Source: an uncultured Rhodospirillaceae bacterium
GTDB lineage: Bacteria; Pseudomonadota; Alphaproteobacteria; Rhodospirillales; Magnetospirillaceae
Direction: 5' to 3'
Assembly (NCBI GenBank): GCA_903941105.1
Contig: CAJANL010000334.1
Coordinates: 1 to 35,695, forward strand
Length of the DNA stretch: 35,695 nucleotides
In this document: in pieces, positions 1 through 7,638 of the stretch
How positions within the stretch are numbered: the stretch's first letter is position 1
How the letters are laid out: every line of letters starts with the position of its first letter
Position numbers and translations under genes: made by a program
Notes under the pieces: model-generated
The model's database searches: none
The model's input: the letters and a program-made list of their open reading frames with translations, nothing else
Told to the model about the DNA's origin: nothing

Positions 1-1
1 C

Positions 2-1213
2 CACGCAACGCCCCCAGCCCCTGCGGCTCCAGCCGTGGCGCCCCCCCCCGCGGCACCCGCCCCCCCGGCCCCCATGAAAACCGCCACCACCACGGCGGCC
101 GAGGACGACATTTCCTACGAGGTGCCGGAGCACCTGGCCCATCTCCTCAAGCGCATTTCCTACCTGTTGCCCCAGCCGCCGGAGCCGGTGAGCGGGTTCG
201 GTAGTTTCGACGAGTTGTGCGAGGCCGCCGTGATGGCGCGCGTCGAACGCGTCCTGGTGTTCTTCCAGCGCAGCAACCCCGAGGTCGACCGCGCCCTGCC
301 GAGGCCATTCCTGCTGTCACCCGAGTTTTCCGAAAATTTCCGCAAGGCGGTCAACCGCTTCGTCTTTCCAGCGATCCGTGAAAGCCGCCAGATCCGCATG
401 CAGGCGACCAGCTTCAAATGGGAGGAAGCGAATACCGACACCTTCTGGGATCATACCAGCCGCCAGTTGAAGGAAAAGCTGCAACAGGTGTGGATTCAGG
501 CGTGGTGCGATCTCAAACTGATCGAGACCCGCAAGGGCGATGGGTCCAAGGTGTTCCAGGTCAAGAACGAGACCAAGACGTTGCGCGAGATGCTGCAACC
601 GCCGCATCCCGACGCCTACGACCTGCCCAAGATTGGCAACCGCGAACTGGACGTCTTCTGCTCGCTGCTGGACCCCGCCACCGATTGGTTCACCAAACTT
701 TCCGACATCTGGCAGACCTGCCACGATCTCTATGAGCAGGAAAAGGACCCGCGGGTGTTCCAGGACCGGGCCCGCGAGGGTGCCCTGCGCGACAACCTGC
801 TGGCCGCCTTCCAGCGCTTTCCCGACCAGTGGGCCGACTTCCTGGTGCTGACCTGCCACCGGGTCTTCCCTCGGGTCAACTGCGCCTTCATGGAGAAATT
901 CACCACCAATGTCGGCTCCACCGACGCCGAGCGCGAGCGGCACCTGCCCTTCGTCATGCGCTACCTCTATCAGGTCAAGGACAACCCCGAAGTCTCGGTG
1001 GGGGAACGCAAGGAAGAGAACGACTGGGCGCAAAAGGCCCAGGAACTGCGCCGCTGGCTGAAGGGTGAGGACGACGAAAAGAAGCCAGAAGCCGGCACGT
1101 GGAAGAAGACGGAGCAAGAATCCAGGACCAAGCCGGCGGATAGCTGGAACACCCCGCCTGCCGCCCCCAAGGCCGAGACGGCATCGCCACCCAAGCCCAA
1201 ATCGAGCGGCTGA
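2..1213 (+). CDS. Unrecognised Pro/Ala-rich protein, 5' incomplete
   Basis: I do not recognise a family. The frame is open to the left edge of the window, and the part before the GTG at 35 and the ATG at 74 already reads as a Pro/Ala linker. Neither codon has a clear ribosome binding site, so the gene most likely begins upstream. From about residue 35 the protein becomes a soluble, mostly helical body of about 320 residues, rich in aromatic and charged residues. It ends in a low-complexity Lys/Glu/Pro/Ala tail, rather like a basic nucleic-acid-binding or linker tail. No signal peptide or membrane segment is visible in the part seen. A 147-base gap separates it from maf. Coding character is good; function is unknown. 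Confidence 0.7.
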   Translation, partial: HATPPAPAAPAVAPPPAAPAPPAPMKTATTTAAEDDISYEVPEHLAHLLKRISYLLPQPPEPVSGFGSFDELCEAAVMARVERVLVFFQRSNPEVDRALPRPFLLSPEFSENFRKAVNRFVFPAIRESRQIRMQATSFKWEEANTDTFWDHTSRQLKEKLQQVWIQAWCDLKLIETRKGDGSKVFQVKNETKTLREMLQPPHPDAYDLPKIGNRELDVFCSLLDPATDWFTKLSDIWQTCHDLYEQEKDPRVFQDRAREGALRDNLLAAFQRFPDQWADFLVLTCHRVFPRVNCAFMEKFTTNVGSTDAERERHLPFVMRYLYQVKDNPEVSVGERKEENDWAQKAQELRRWLKGEDDEKKPEAGTWKKTEQESRTKPADSWNTPPAAPKAETASPPKPKSSG

Positions 1214-1360
1214 TCCCCTGCAAGCCGCGGCAGTTGCTGAATTTTGTTGACGGGGTTCGGCCCAGCCCGCACTTATTTCCGCCCGATCCCTGCCCCGCCT
1301 GGAGGACCAATGGCGAGCGAGTTTTCCGCCCCCCCAACCATGCGCCGCGGGTAGCCGCCG

Positions 1361-1939
1361 GTGGACACTCCCGGACTGATCCTGGCATCGGCCTCGCCGC
1401 GTCGCCTCGACCTGCTGCGGCAGATCGGCATCGAACCCGCCGCCGTCGATCCCGCCGAGATCGACGAGACCCCCGGCAAGGGCGAGTTGCCCGCCCCCCA
1501 TGCCGAGCGCCTCGCCGTCGAGAAGGCCCGCGCGGTGGCAGCCCGTCACACCGGGCTGTTCATCCTCGGTGCCGACACCGTGGTGGCCTGCGGTCGGCGG
1601 ATCCTGCCCAAGGCCGAGGACGCCCGTACCGCCAGGCGCTGCCTTGAACTGCTGTCGGGCCGCCGCCACCACGTGCTGGGCGGCGTCTGCCTCATCACCC
1701 CCGAAGGCCGCGCCGCCAGCCGCCTGGTGGACACCACGGTGACCTTCAAGCGCCTGTCGGCGGCCGAGATCGACGCCTATCTCGACAGCGGCGAGTGGCA
1801 CGGCAAGGCCGGCGGCTACGCCATCCAGGGCCGCGCCGCGGTGTTCGTGCGCCAGGTCAACGGCTCCTATTCCAACATCGTCGGGCTGCCCCTCTACGAG
1901 ACCGCCGCCCTGTTGCTCGGACGAGGCTATGGCGGCTGA
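1361..1939 (+). CDS. maf: Maf family nucleoside triphosphate pyrophosphatase (dTTP/UTP type)
   Basis: Maf proteins hydrolyse non-canonical or excess nucleoside triphosphates to the monophosphate and pyrophosphate, and act as a housekeeping check on the nucleotide pool in the cytoplasm. The 192-residue length is normal. Family signatures are visible: ASASPRR at the N terminus, LGADTVV in the middle, and GGYAIQGRAA followed by GSYSNIVGLPL near the C terminus. That last pair is typical of the YhdE (dTTP/UTP) branch rather than the YceF branch. The start is a GTG at 1361. The gene overlaps the next one by 11 bases, so maf, the RNase gene and yacG are probably co-transcribed and translationally coupled. 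Confidence 0.93.
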   Translation: MDTPGLILASASPRRLDLLRQIGIEPAAVDPAEIDETPGKGELPAPHAERLAVEKARAVAARHTGLFILGADTVVACGRRILPKAEDARTARRCLELLSGRRHHVLGGVCLITPEGRAASRLVDTTVTFKRLSAAEIDAYLDSGEWHGKAGGYAIQGRAAVFVRQVNGSYSNIVGLPLYETAALLLGRGYGG

Positions 1940-3032
1940 GGCCGATGAAATCCTGTTCGCCTGGGGCCCCGGAGAGTCGCGCCTTGCCGTGGTGGCCGGC
2001 GGTCGGGTGGTGGAATTCGCCATCGACCGGCCCGAGCTGCTGGCCGGCGCCGTGATGCTGGGCCGCGTCGTCGAGGTCAACACTGCCCTCGATGCCGCCT
2101 TCGTCGACATGGGCGCCGAGCGCCCCGGCTTCCTGCCCGACGCCGCGGCGCTCGGCCTCGGCCAGGGCCAGACGGTGACGGTGGGCGTGCGCGCCGACGC
2201 GCGCGGCGGCAAGGGCGCGCTGCTCAGCCCGGCCGAGGCGATCAGGACCGCCGCCGCCCCCCCTGCCCTGCTGAGCCGACCGCACCCGCTGGCCCGCCTG
2301 CTCGCCGCCCACCCCTCGGTGCGCCGCGTCCACATGGACGACGCCGCCGCCCTGGCCGAGGCCCGCCCCCTGTTTCCCGAGCTGCTGGTGCACCACCGCG
2401 ACGGATCCGCCTTCGCGCTCCACGACGCCGAGGAGGCCTTCGAGCAGGCGCTGTCGCCGGTGGTGGCGCTGCCCTCGGGAGGGCGGCTGGCCATCGAACC
2501 CACCGCCGCCATGACCACCATCGACGTGGATTCCGGCCCCAGCCGCCCCGACGACGCCAATCGCGAAGCGGTGGGGGCCATCGCCCGCCAGCTCCGGCTG
2601 CGCGGCATCGGCGGCCAGGTGACGGTGGACTTCGTCTCCACCAAGGGCCGCCGCACCGCCTACAAGCTGGCCGAGGCACTGAAGCGGGCGGTTGCGGCAG
2701 ACCCGGTTCCCACCCATATCTTCGGGGTGACACCCCTGGGCATGGTGGAGCTGACCCGCGAACGCCGAGGACCCTCGCTGGCCGAGTTGATGCTGGAGCA
2801 CAGCCAGGGCGCCAGCCCCCGCGCCGCCGCCCTGGCCGCCCTCCGCCGCCTGCTGCGTGAAGCCGCCAGTCGCCCCGGCATCGCCGCGACGCTGATCGTG
2901 GCGCCGGAGGTGGCAACCGCCCTCGCCGCCTGCCCCGCCGCGGTGGCCGAGACCGAACGCCGGCTGGGGCGCGCCCTGACGATCCGCAGCGAGGCCGGAC
3001 GCCTGCGGGAAGATGTGGGAGTGGAGGGATGA
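1929..3032 (+). CDS. rng: Ribonuclease E/G family protein (RNase G-like, short)
   Basis: RNase E/G enzymes are single-strand endoribonucleases used in rRNA 5' processing and mRNA decay. The 367-residue protein shows an S1-like N-terminal part (LGRVVEVNTALDAAFVDMG, about residues 44-62). It also has both catalytic magnesium-binding regions, AMTTIDVDSG and GGQVTVDF, each with its aspartate. It is shorter than classical RNase G of about 490 residues and has no visible CPxC zinc-link motif or RNase E scaffold, which fits the compact alphaproteobacterial form next to maf and yacG. The ATG at 1929 overlaps maf; the stop overlaps the yacG start as ATGA. Activity is inferred from family membership. 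Confidence 0.88.
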   Translation: MAAEADEILFAWGPGESRLAVVAGGRVVEFAIDRPELLAGAVMLGRVVEVNTALDAAFVDMGAERPGFLPDAAALGLGQGQTVTVGVRADARGGKGALLSPAEAIRTAAAPPALLSRPHPLARLLAAHPSVRRVHMDDAAALAEARPLFPELLVHHRDGSAFALHDAEEAFEQALSPVVALPSGGRLAIEPTAAMTTIDVDSGPSRPDDANREAVGAIARQLRLRGIGGQVTVDFVSTKGRRTAYKLAEALKRAVAADPVPTHIFGVTPLGMVELTRERRGPSLAELMLEHSQGASPRAAALAALRRLLREAASRPGIAATLIVAPEVATALAACPAAVAETERRLGRALTIRSEAGRLREDVGVEG

Positions 3033-3217
3033 CCGAGACCGCGACGACCAGGGCCTGCCCGAGCTGCGGCAAGCCGACCATCGAGCCGAAATTCCGCCCG
3101 TTCTGCGCGGCCCGCTGCGCCGACCTCGACCTCCACCGCTGGCTGACCGGCACCTACCGGGTCGAAACCGACGAGACACCGGAGGACGCCCCCGTCGCCC
3201 CACCATCACCGCCGTGA
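3029..3217 (+). CDS. yacG: DNA gyrase inhibitor / zinc-finger protein YacG
   Basis: This small cytoplasmic zinc protein of 62 residues belongs to the YacG family; the E. coli member binds GyrB and inhibits gyrase. The zinc ligands are clear: C10 and C13 in CPSCGKP, and C26 and C30 in FCAARC, followed by the family motif DLDLHRWL. The acidic, Pro-rich tail is usual. The ATG overlaps the stop of the upstream RNase gene by four bases (ATGA), so it is the last gene of a maf-rng-yacG unit. The tRNA-Phe promoter starts 19 bases after its stop codon. Confidence 0.93.
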   Translation: MTETATTRACPSCGKPTIEPKFRPFCAARCADLDLHRWLTGTYRVETDETPEDAPVAPPSPP

Positions 3218-3236
3218 ATTTTCCGCCAACAAGGGC

Positions 3237-3266
3237 TTGACCGCCCCCCCGAAACCGCACTATAAG
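3237..3266 (+). promoter_or_regulatory. Sigma-70 type promoter of tRNA-Phe
   Basis: TTGACC at 3237-3242 and TATAAG at 3261-3266 are separated by 18 bases and lie 28 bases upstream of the tRNA 5' end. The same TTGACC/TATAAG pair precedes tRNA-Cys later in the window, which supports both as real tRNA promoters. Confidence 0.8.
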
Positions 3267-3294
3267 CGCCGTCTCTTGTCGAGAGAGTACATGT

Positions 3295-3370
3295 GCCCGG
3301 GTAGCTCAGTTGGTAGAGCATGCGACTGAAAATCGCAGTGTCGGTGGTTCGACTCCGCCCCCGGGCACCA
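3295..3370 (+). tRNA. tRNA-Phe (GAA)
   Basis: A 76-base cloverleaf with acceptor stem GCCCGGG/CCCGGGC, D-loop AGTTGGTAGA, anticodon stem TGCGA/TCGCA with GAA at 3328-3330, T-loop GGTTCGACTCC, and an encoded CCA at 3368-3370. Its 3' end (3340-3370) is repeated almost exactly at 8147-8177, so this gene appears to be the integration target of the element that follows it. Confidence 0.97.
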
Positions 3371-3372
3371 TT
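3340..3372 (+). repeat. Left copy of 33-bp direct repeat (candidate attL, inside tRNA-Phe)
   Basis: These 33 bases cover the T-arm, the 3' acceptor strand and CCA of tRNA-Phe plus TT. They match 8147-8179 in the same orientation, with differences only at 3343 (g/a), 3354 (t/c) and 3357 (g/a). A 3' tRNA duplication of this kind is the usual mark of tyrosine-recombinase integration. Confidence 0.8.
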
Positions 3373-3373
3373 T

Positions 3374-3406
3374 AACCCCCTGAAACCTAACGGTTTTGGG
3401 GGGTTT
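3374..3406 (+). terminator. Intrinsic terminator after tRNA-Phe
   Basis: A 14-pair stem (3374-3387 with 3392-3405, two G-T wobbles) closes a four-base TAAC loop. The 3' arm runs into TTT at 3404-3406. It lies 4 bases after the tRNA. A hairpin of similar design follows the second repeat copy at 8184-8212. Confidence 0.75.
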
Positions 3407-3568
3407 CCATTTGGGGCGCGCGGTTCGGGAGTTGGGCCCGGAAGCCACCGGGTAGCCACGCGGCCAACCCGTTATGTAGTGCGGGACCCAGGTGCGACCG
3501 GGCTAGCAGGCCGGGGGTGGCAACCCAGGGGGCGTAGCAAACAAATAGGCCAGCAATTGGCCCGGGCC

Positions 3569-3597
3569 TTGACAGTTCTCTCATAAGAGGGTTGTTT
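3569..3597 (+). promoter_or_regulatory. Possible promoter and operator of the ImmA/cyclase unit
   Basis: A consensus -35 box TTGACA lies at 3569-3574, and 17 bases further is a poor -10 (TTGTTT, 3592-3597). Between them an imperfect 12-base palindrome, CTCTCATAAGAG (3578-3589, two mismatched positions), could be a repressor site. It lies about 40 bases upstream of the peptidase start. The -35 is convincing; the -10 and the operator role are tentative. Confidence 0.4.
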
Positions 3598-3638
3598 GGA
3601 CAGGAATACGGGGCATCTAAACGACACGCTCGGGGCAC

Positions 3639-4187
3639 ATGCATCCACCGCTAGGCTTTAGGGAGGTCACTCCCTGCCATCTAGGGCAATCCGTAATCTA
3701 CGGGTTGGCCGAGAACATCGCGTCCCAGATAGGGTACAGATATGAGGAGGCTGAACTCCTCGATATTTCCGTTCGCAAGAAGCTTGGCGGTCAGATTATC
3801 CAGAAAAACTTTTGGTTGAGTGAAGATGCGGGTTCAATAGAAATCCGCAGCAAGGGCGACTTCATCGTATATCTTCCTGATGATGCTACCCCCGCCCGGC
3901 GGCGGTTCACGATAGCTCATGAACTTGGGCATTACGTCCTGCACTATCTCTGGCCCATCCATAAGGGAGACCTTGTGGCTCAACCCACTTGGGCGAGCCG
4001 TTATGGTTCTGAGCAGACAGAGTGGGAAGCCAACTGGTTTGCAGCGGCGTTCCTGATGCCAGCGGCCCCCTTCAAGTCTGCTTGGCAAACCGCCCGCAGC
4101 AATAAGGCAACCGTTGTCGCGGATGTTTTCGGGGTTTCCAGGCGGGCAGCCGAAGTCAGAGCCAAAGCTCTTGGCGAAATCCGCTAA
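3639..4187 (+). CDS. ImmA/IrrE family metallopeptidase
   Basis: This 182-residue soluble protein carries the zinc-peptidase signature HELGH (H94, E95, H98) inside RRRFTIAHELGHYVLHY. A downstream EWEANWFAAAFLMP segment supplies the probable third ligand E130. That arrangement is the ImmA/IrrE (DUF955) fold. Known members cleave a partner repressor (ImmR, DdrO) in response to DNA damage or mobile-element signals. The last 25 residues look like a helix-turn-helix (VFGVSRRAAEVRAKALG). No XRE-type repressor gene is adjacent, which is unusual for the family. Its 3' end overlaps the cyclase-like gene in another frame, so the two are probably one operon. The ATG at 3639 has only a weak ribosome binding site; a TTG at 3705 is an alternative start. 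Confidence 0.85.
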   Translation: MHPPLGFREVTPCHLGQSVIYGLAENIASQIGYRYEEAELLDISVRKKLGGQIIQKNFWLSEDAGSIEIRSKGDFIVYLPDDATPARRRFTIAHELGHYVLHYLWPIHKGDLVAQPTWASRYGSEQTEWEANWFAAAFLMPAAPFKSAWQTARSNKATVVADVFGVSRRAAEVRAKALGEIR

Positions 4188-5517
4188 ACCCCCACGCGGC
4201 CACACTGACGCTTGCGACCTTCTCGCGGATTTTTTGAAGCCGCGAGTTCGGCTTTTTCTTAGCATCGACTTGGTTGGCTCAACTTCGTTCAAGCAGGGCG
4301 GGCATTTGCCTGTTCGCCTTCCTGAACAGACGGCCGATTTCAAAAAGCTCGGCGCGCAATGGTTTGATCCTGTTGCTAAGTTCTTTAGCGCGATAGAACG
4401 CGGATTTACTGAAGAATGGAGCGCCTACATAGGGGAAATCAGGTCGAAATGTAAATGGCCAAGACCCCCCGGCAATCCGGAAATTTGGAAGACCAATGGA
4501 GATGAGGTTATCTACGTCCTAGAGATAGGTGACCCGAGGGACTCCTATGCTGCCGTTGTGTCTTGGATGAGGGTCGCGCGCGCCTACAGAAAGGAACTCT
4601 TAAAGAGCAATGTGCCCCTTGACGTGAAGGTGGCAGCTTGGACGGCGGGGTTCCCTCTCGGCAATGTCGAGGTTGTTTTTCGCCATAGCGTTGGAAAGAA
4701 CAACTCTAGGGTAGATGCAAAAGAGTCTGAGTATAATGAAGAGCAGGCCCGCCTTGTTCACTATTATAGGCTAAATAAGTGGTATGCGTCTGTTGGCAAG
4801 TCGGGGGCTGGCTTGCCGGGGTATGTAAAGGACTACATAGGCCCATCAATGGACTTGGGCTTTCGTGTTGCATCTAGGGCAACGCCAAGAAAATTTGCCG
4901 TAACTATTGATCTTGCGCTGCTTCTTTCCCATGTCCGCCCCCCAGGTGAGAAATGGGCCGGCGCACTGCAACGGAAATTTTTTGAGCCTGTTTTGCTTCG
5001 GTACGACGGACGCTCGCCGCTGAAAGGTGTGCTCGGTGGAAAGCCATATCCATTCTTCTGGATTGATATGCTCCACGACGACAAGCTGTTGCTGACCGAA
5101 GATAAATTGCTCCCACCGCAGGATCTCGAAAAGGATCAAATAAGAGCATTTTGTGACGAGTTTTTAACTGAGAACGAGCGTTATATTATCAGGCCATTTT
5201 TACGCCAATGCTCGAATCCAGAGCTAGGAACAATCCCCGATGACTATCTAAAGCACCTCCAATTGCTGGATCGTCGCTGGAAGGAAGAAGAGGGGCTGTT
5301 AGAGCGAGAGTCGTCTCCCACTAAGGTTGATGTTTCTGCATCACTCACACCGGAACAGGACGCCCTGTTGTCGACTTTTAAGGATGCCATCCTGTCTGCG
5401 GAATTCCGGGCCGAAGGTGTTGGGGGGCCTCTGGTGCAGGCGTCTGGCACTACAGATAACGCAGCTGCTGCCAACTCCGAGGCGGCCCAAACCCCTGGCG
5501 AAGCCCTACTCTCCTAG
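4171..5517 (+). CDS. Class III nucleotide cyclase-like protein (Pycsar-like candidate)
   Basis: The N-terminal half resembles a class III adenylate/guanylate cyclase domain. Numbered from the TTG at 4171, the first metal aspartate is D33 in LSIDLVGST, the second is D111 in TNGDEVIYV, AAWTAGFPLG matches the region before the substrate loop, and DYIGPSMDLGFRVAS carries the family D/G/R pattern (D221, R232). The essential metal residues are intact. The C-terminal 200 residues are unrecognised and end in a low-complexity Ala/Thr/Ser tail. There is no membrane segment. Stand-alone soluble cyclases of this type in variable loci include the anti-phage Pycsar cyclases that make cCMP or cUMP, but no TIR or membrane effector follows; the adjacent gene is a metallopeptidase. 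The start is uncertain: TTG 4114, ATG 4123, TTG 4171 and TTG 4234 are possible; I chose the one with a short (17-base) overlap. Confidence 0.72.
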   Translation: MAKSAKPPRGHTDACDLLADFLKPRVRLFLSIDLVGSTSFKQGGHLPVRLPEQTADFKKLGAQWFDPVAKFFSAIERGFTEEWSAYIGEIRSKCKWPRPPGNPEIWKTNGDEVIYVLEIGDPRDSYAAVVSWMRVARAYRKELLKSNVPLDVKVAAWTAGFPLGNVEVVFRHSVGKNNSRVDAKESEYNEEQARLVHYYRLNKWYASVGKSGAGLPGYVKDYIGPSMDLGFRVASRATPRKFAVTIDLALLLSHVRPPGEKWAGALQRKFFEPVLLRYDGRSPLKGVLGGKPYPFFWIDMLHDDKLLLTEDKLLPPQDLEKDQIRAFCDEFLTENERYIIRPFLRQCSNPELGTIPDDYLKHLQLLDRRWKEEEGLLERESSPTKVDVSASLTPEQDALLSTFKDAILSAEFRAEGVGGPLVQASGTTDNAAAANSEAAQTPGEALLS

Positions 5518-5954
5518 AGCCAATCCGACGGATAGGCGATGCCACACTTCCGCACGTTCGAAAAATTTGTGCGACTGCTTGGCGTGGCTTCCGCGCTGGC
5601 GGTGGGACCGTAGCCACGGCGCGGGAGAGCCGCCGGCCCGACTGCTTCCGCCACGCTTCCGCGCGCGAAAATGGCCTTAGCGTGAATCGCGCTAAGGCCT
5701 TGATATTCTTGATTGCGGGGGCGGGCAACCAACTTTGGCGAACATTTCCGCTTCCAGCAGGTGGCCGACGCCGTTTGGCTCCCCAGGACGCGAGACCATT
5801 TTGACGCCGGGGCCGTCTACTGCGAGGGCAGACCGACGTGCCGGCGACACCGCCATGCAGAAGCATCCGCAGGGCTGTGCCCTGCACCCCCTGTAATTCG
5901 ACAGAAGCCCCCTTGTGACCTACCTGACCATTGCGTGGCAAGATGAATGGGCAA
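5518..5954. other. Non-coding stretch between cyclase-like gene and histidine kinase
   Basis: No convincing gene is seen in these 437 bases; short open frames exist on both strands but none shows coding character or a known motif. The only clear structure is the hairpin at 5673-5699. The two flanking genes converge here, so the stretch probably holds their 3' untranslated ends and perhaps decayed island sequence. Confidence 0.5.
5673..5699 (+). terminator. Perfect hairpin, possible terminator
   Basis: GGCCTTAGCG (5673-5682) and CGCTAAGGCC (5690-5699) form a 10-pair perfect stem with a 7-base loop. It is followed by a moderately T-rich run (TTGATATTCTTG). It lies about 155 bases after the cyclase-like stop and could end that transcript. 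The lack of a true U-tract keeps this tentative. Confidence 0.4.
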
Positions 5955-7205
5955 TTACCCTGCCAATTTCAAGCCTGGGGCCGTGGTCGGAAACGTCAAT
6001 TCCCACCGGGTTCCGCGACCTGATGACACCCGGGCACTTCCCCGTATTTGTTGGGCAAGGCGTCGGACCAAGCTCACCCCGTGCCGCTTGCTTTGGATGG
6101 AGATGTCGTACCCCACGCCGTCGTCTGCAACCGTAAGAGTCGCGCTGCCGCCATCTTCAGCCTGCCGCAATTGGACGTCGATTGTCCCCTGGCCCGCGAC
6201 GAAGGCGTGCAGATAGGCGTTGGCAACCAGTTCGGCGACGACGATCCCCAAGGCCGTCACCACATCCAGGCCGAGGACGGTCTTCTCGACCCGGCAATTC
6301 AGGACGATATCGGGGGACTGGCTGATCTGAAAATCCTTGAGGCTGCCGCAAAGCTGTTCGAGATAGGCGCCGAACTCAATGGATCGGCTCATATCGCTGC
6401 CGAGCAGATGGTCATAGACCTGCGCCAAGGTCATGACCCGGCGGGCGATTGCTTCGACGCCCTCCTTTAAGGAGCCGCTTTCGATCTCGCCAATTTGGCG
6501 CTCAAGCATGGCAAGGACCAACTGAAGATTGTTCCGCACCCGGTGCTGCAACTCTTCAGCCAGGTTCTTCTTGTCGCTCAGCAATTGGTCCTTTTCGGCC
6601 AAAAGCACTTCCTTGTCCCGCAGCAGCTGTTCCTTTTCGGCCACCAGCCTTTTCATTTGTTCGATGCTGGTATAAAGAACGGCGGTGCGGCGCGAGGCGG
6701 CAACCGCCTCGGCCAGGACATTGGAGAAGCCGGTCAGGAAGTCCACGTCATGGTCGTCATAGGTATGTTGCCGGGGGCTGTCGACTTCCAACACCCCGTA
6801 GGCGACGCCATTGCCTTTGATGATGACGTCGACGGTGGAGACGATGCCGAGCTCCGCGTAGAAGGGGGGCAGCCTCAAGTCGGCTTCCTTCGCCAGGTCC
6901 TCGAAGATTACCGGCTCCCCCGTCACGAAGGCGCGCCCTTGCGGTGAATTGATATCCGCCTTGGAAACGATCTGGCCCACCACTTCCTGGTTCCAGCCAA
7001 CACCCGCCTCGACCAGCAAGTCATTGGTTTCCGGACGGTAGCGACACACCTTGCAGAACGGAACTTCCAGAGAACCCGCGCAGACACGGGCCGCCTCCGT
7101 CATGATCTTGATGAGGTCCTCTTCCCGATAGGCGAAGGTGCCAAAAGATGCGAGGACCGATTGCTGCCGTAGGAGCTTTTCCACATCCCTAATTTCTGGT
7201 GGCAT
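5955..7205 (-). CDS. GAF-domain sensor histidine kinase (HisKA_2/HWE-like)
   Basis: This is a soluble cytoplasmic kinase of 416 residues. Residues about 25-172 form a GAF-type sensor domain, then a heptad-rich coiled coil (about 178-218, repeated KEQLL/KEVLL/KDQLL units). The phospho-acceptor box LQHRVRNNLQ follows (H221), then an ATPase domain with N-box ELVANAYLHAF (N329) and G1 box DDGVG (361-365). The HRVRNN acceptor box places it in the HisKA_2/HWE-type group. The ATG at 7205 was chosen because it overlaps the 3' end of the receiver gene by 17 bases, so the pair is translationally coupled. It lies within the tRNA-Phe repeats. The sensed signal is not evident. Confidence 0.88.
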   Translation of the reverse strand: MPPEIRDVEKLLRQQSVLASFGTFAYREEDLIKIMTEAARVCAGSLEVPFCKVCRYRPETNDLLVEAGVGWNQEVVGQIVSKADINSPQGRAFVTGEPVIFEDLAKEADLRLPPFYAELGIVSTVDVIIKGNGVAYGVLEVDSPRQHTYDDHDVDFLTGFSNVLAEAVAASRRTAVLYTSIEQMKRLVAEKEQLLRDKEVLLAEKDQLLSDKKNLAEELQHRVRNNLQLVLAMLERQIGEIESGSLKEGVEAIARRVMTLAQVYDHLLGSDMSRSIEFGAYLEQLCGSLKDFQISQSPDIVLNCRVEKTVLGLDVVTALGIVVAELVANAYLHAFVAGQGTIDVQLRQAEDGGSATLTVADDGVGYDISIQSKRHGVSLVRRLAQQIRGSARVSSGRGTRWELTFPTTAPGLKLAG

Positions 7206-7638
7206 GGCTGTTTGACTCCGGTGCTTCGCCTTGCCGAAGCAATTCAAAATTCCGTGGGAAAGGTTTGGTTGTCTTTCCTGTCTCAACCAATTCCCGAACC
7301 AGATGCAAGGCCCGCACGATGTCGGCGGCCTGATAGGGCTTAGTGATACAGGCATCGCCGTCCGAAGCGATCAGTCCCGTATGGCCGGCGTTGCCGGTGG
7401 CATACAGGACGCCAAGGCCGGTGTGGTCTTCGAGTCCCGCCACGATCTCCGTCCCGCGCCCACCATCGGCAAGCCGCATGTCAATGACCGCCAAGTCCGG
7501 GTGGCGTTGGTTGCAGAGGTCGATCGCCTCGCCCACGCTGGCTGCCATCCCGCACACCTCAAACCCGGCGCCCACAAGGACATCCTCAAGCAAATCGGCG
7601 ATCAACAGATCGTCCTCCGCGATAACGACTTTCACCAT
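7189..7638 (-). CDS. Single-domain response regulator (CheY-like receiver)
   Basis: The 149-residue protein is a lone receiver domain with no output domain. Acidic residues E8-D10, the phospho-acceptor D53 in LAVIDMRLADG, T81 in LYATGN and K100 in ITKPYQ are all present. It should accept phosphate from the kinase encoded immediately downstream and act through protein contact rather than DNA binding. The ATG at 7638 is preceded by a good GGAGG site. A longer frame extends upstream, but the sequence before this methionine has no receiver character. It is the first gene of a two-gene minus-strand unit. Confidence 0.9.
   Translation of the reverse strand: MVKVVIAEDDLLIADLLEDVLVGAGFEVCGMAASVGEAIDLCNQRHPDLAVIDMRLADGGRGTEIVAGLEDHTGLGVLYATGNAGHTGLIASDGDACITKPYQAADIVRALHLVRELVETGKTTKPFPRNFELLRQGEAPESNSHATRN

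Noticed and set aside
317-2656. Long minus-strand open frame across the first gene, maf and the RNase gene
   Set aside because: It crosses three well-supported plus-strand genes and reads as low-complexity Ser/Arg/Gly sequence.
3320-3586. Open frames running through and downstream of tRNA-Phe
   Set aside because: They include the tRNA and terminator in translation and show no coding character.
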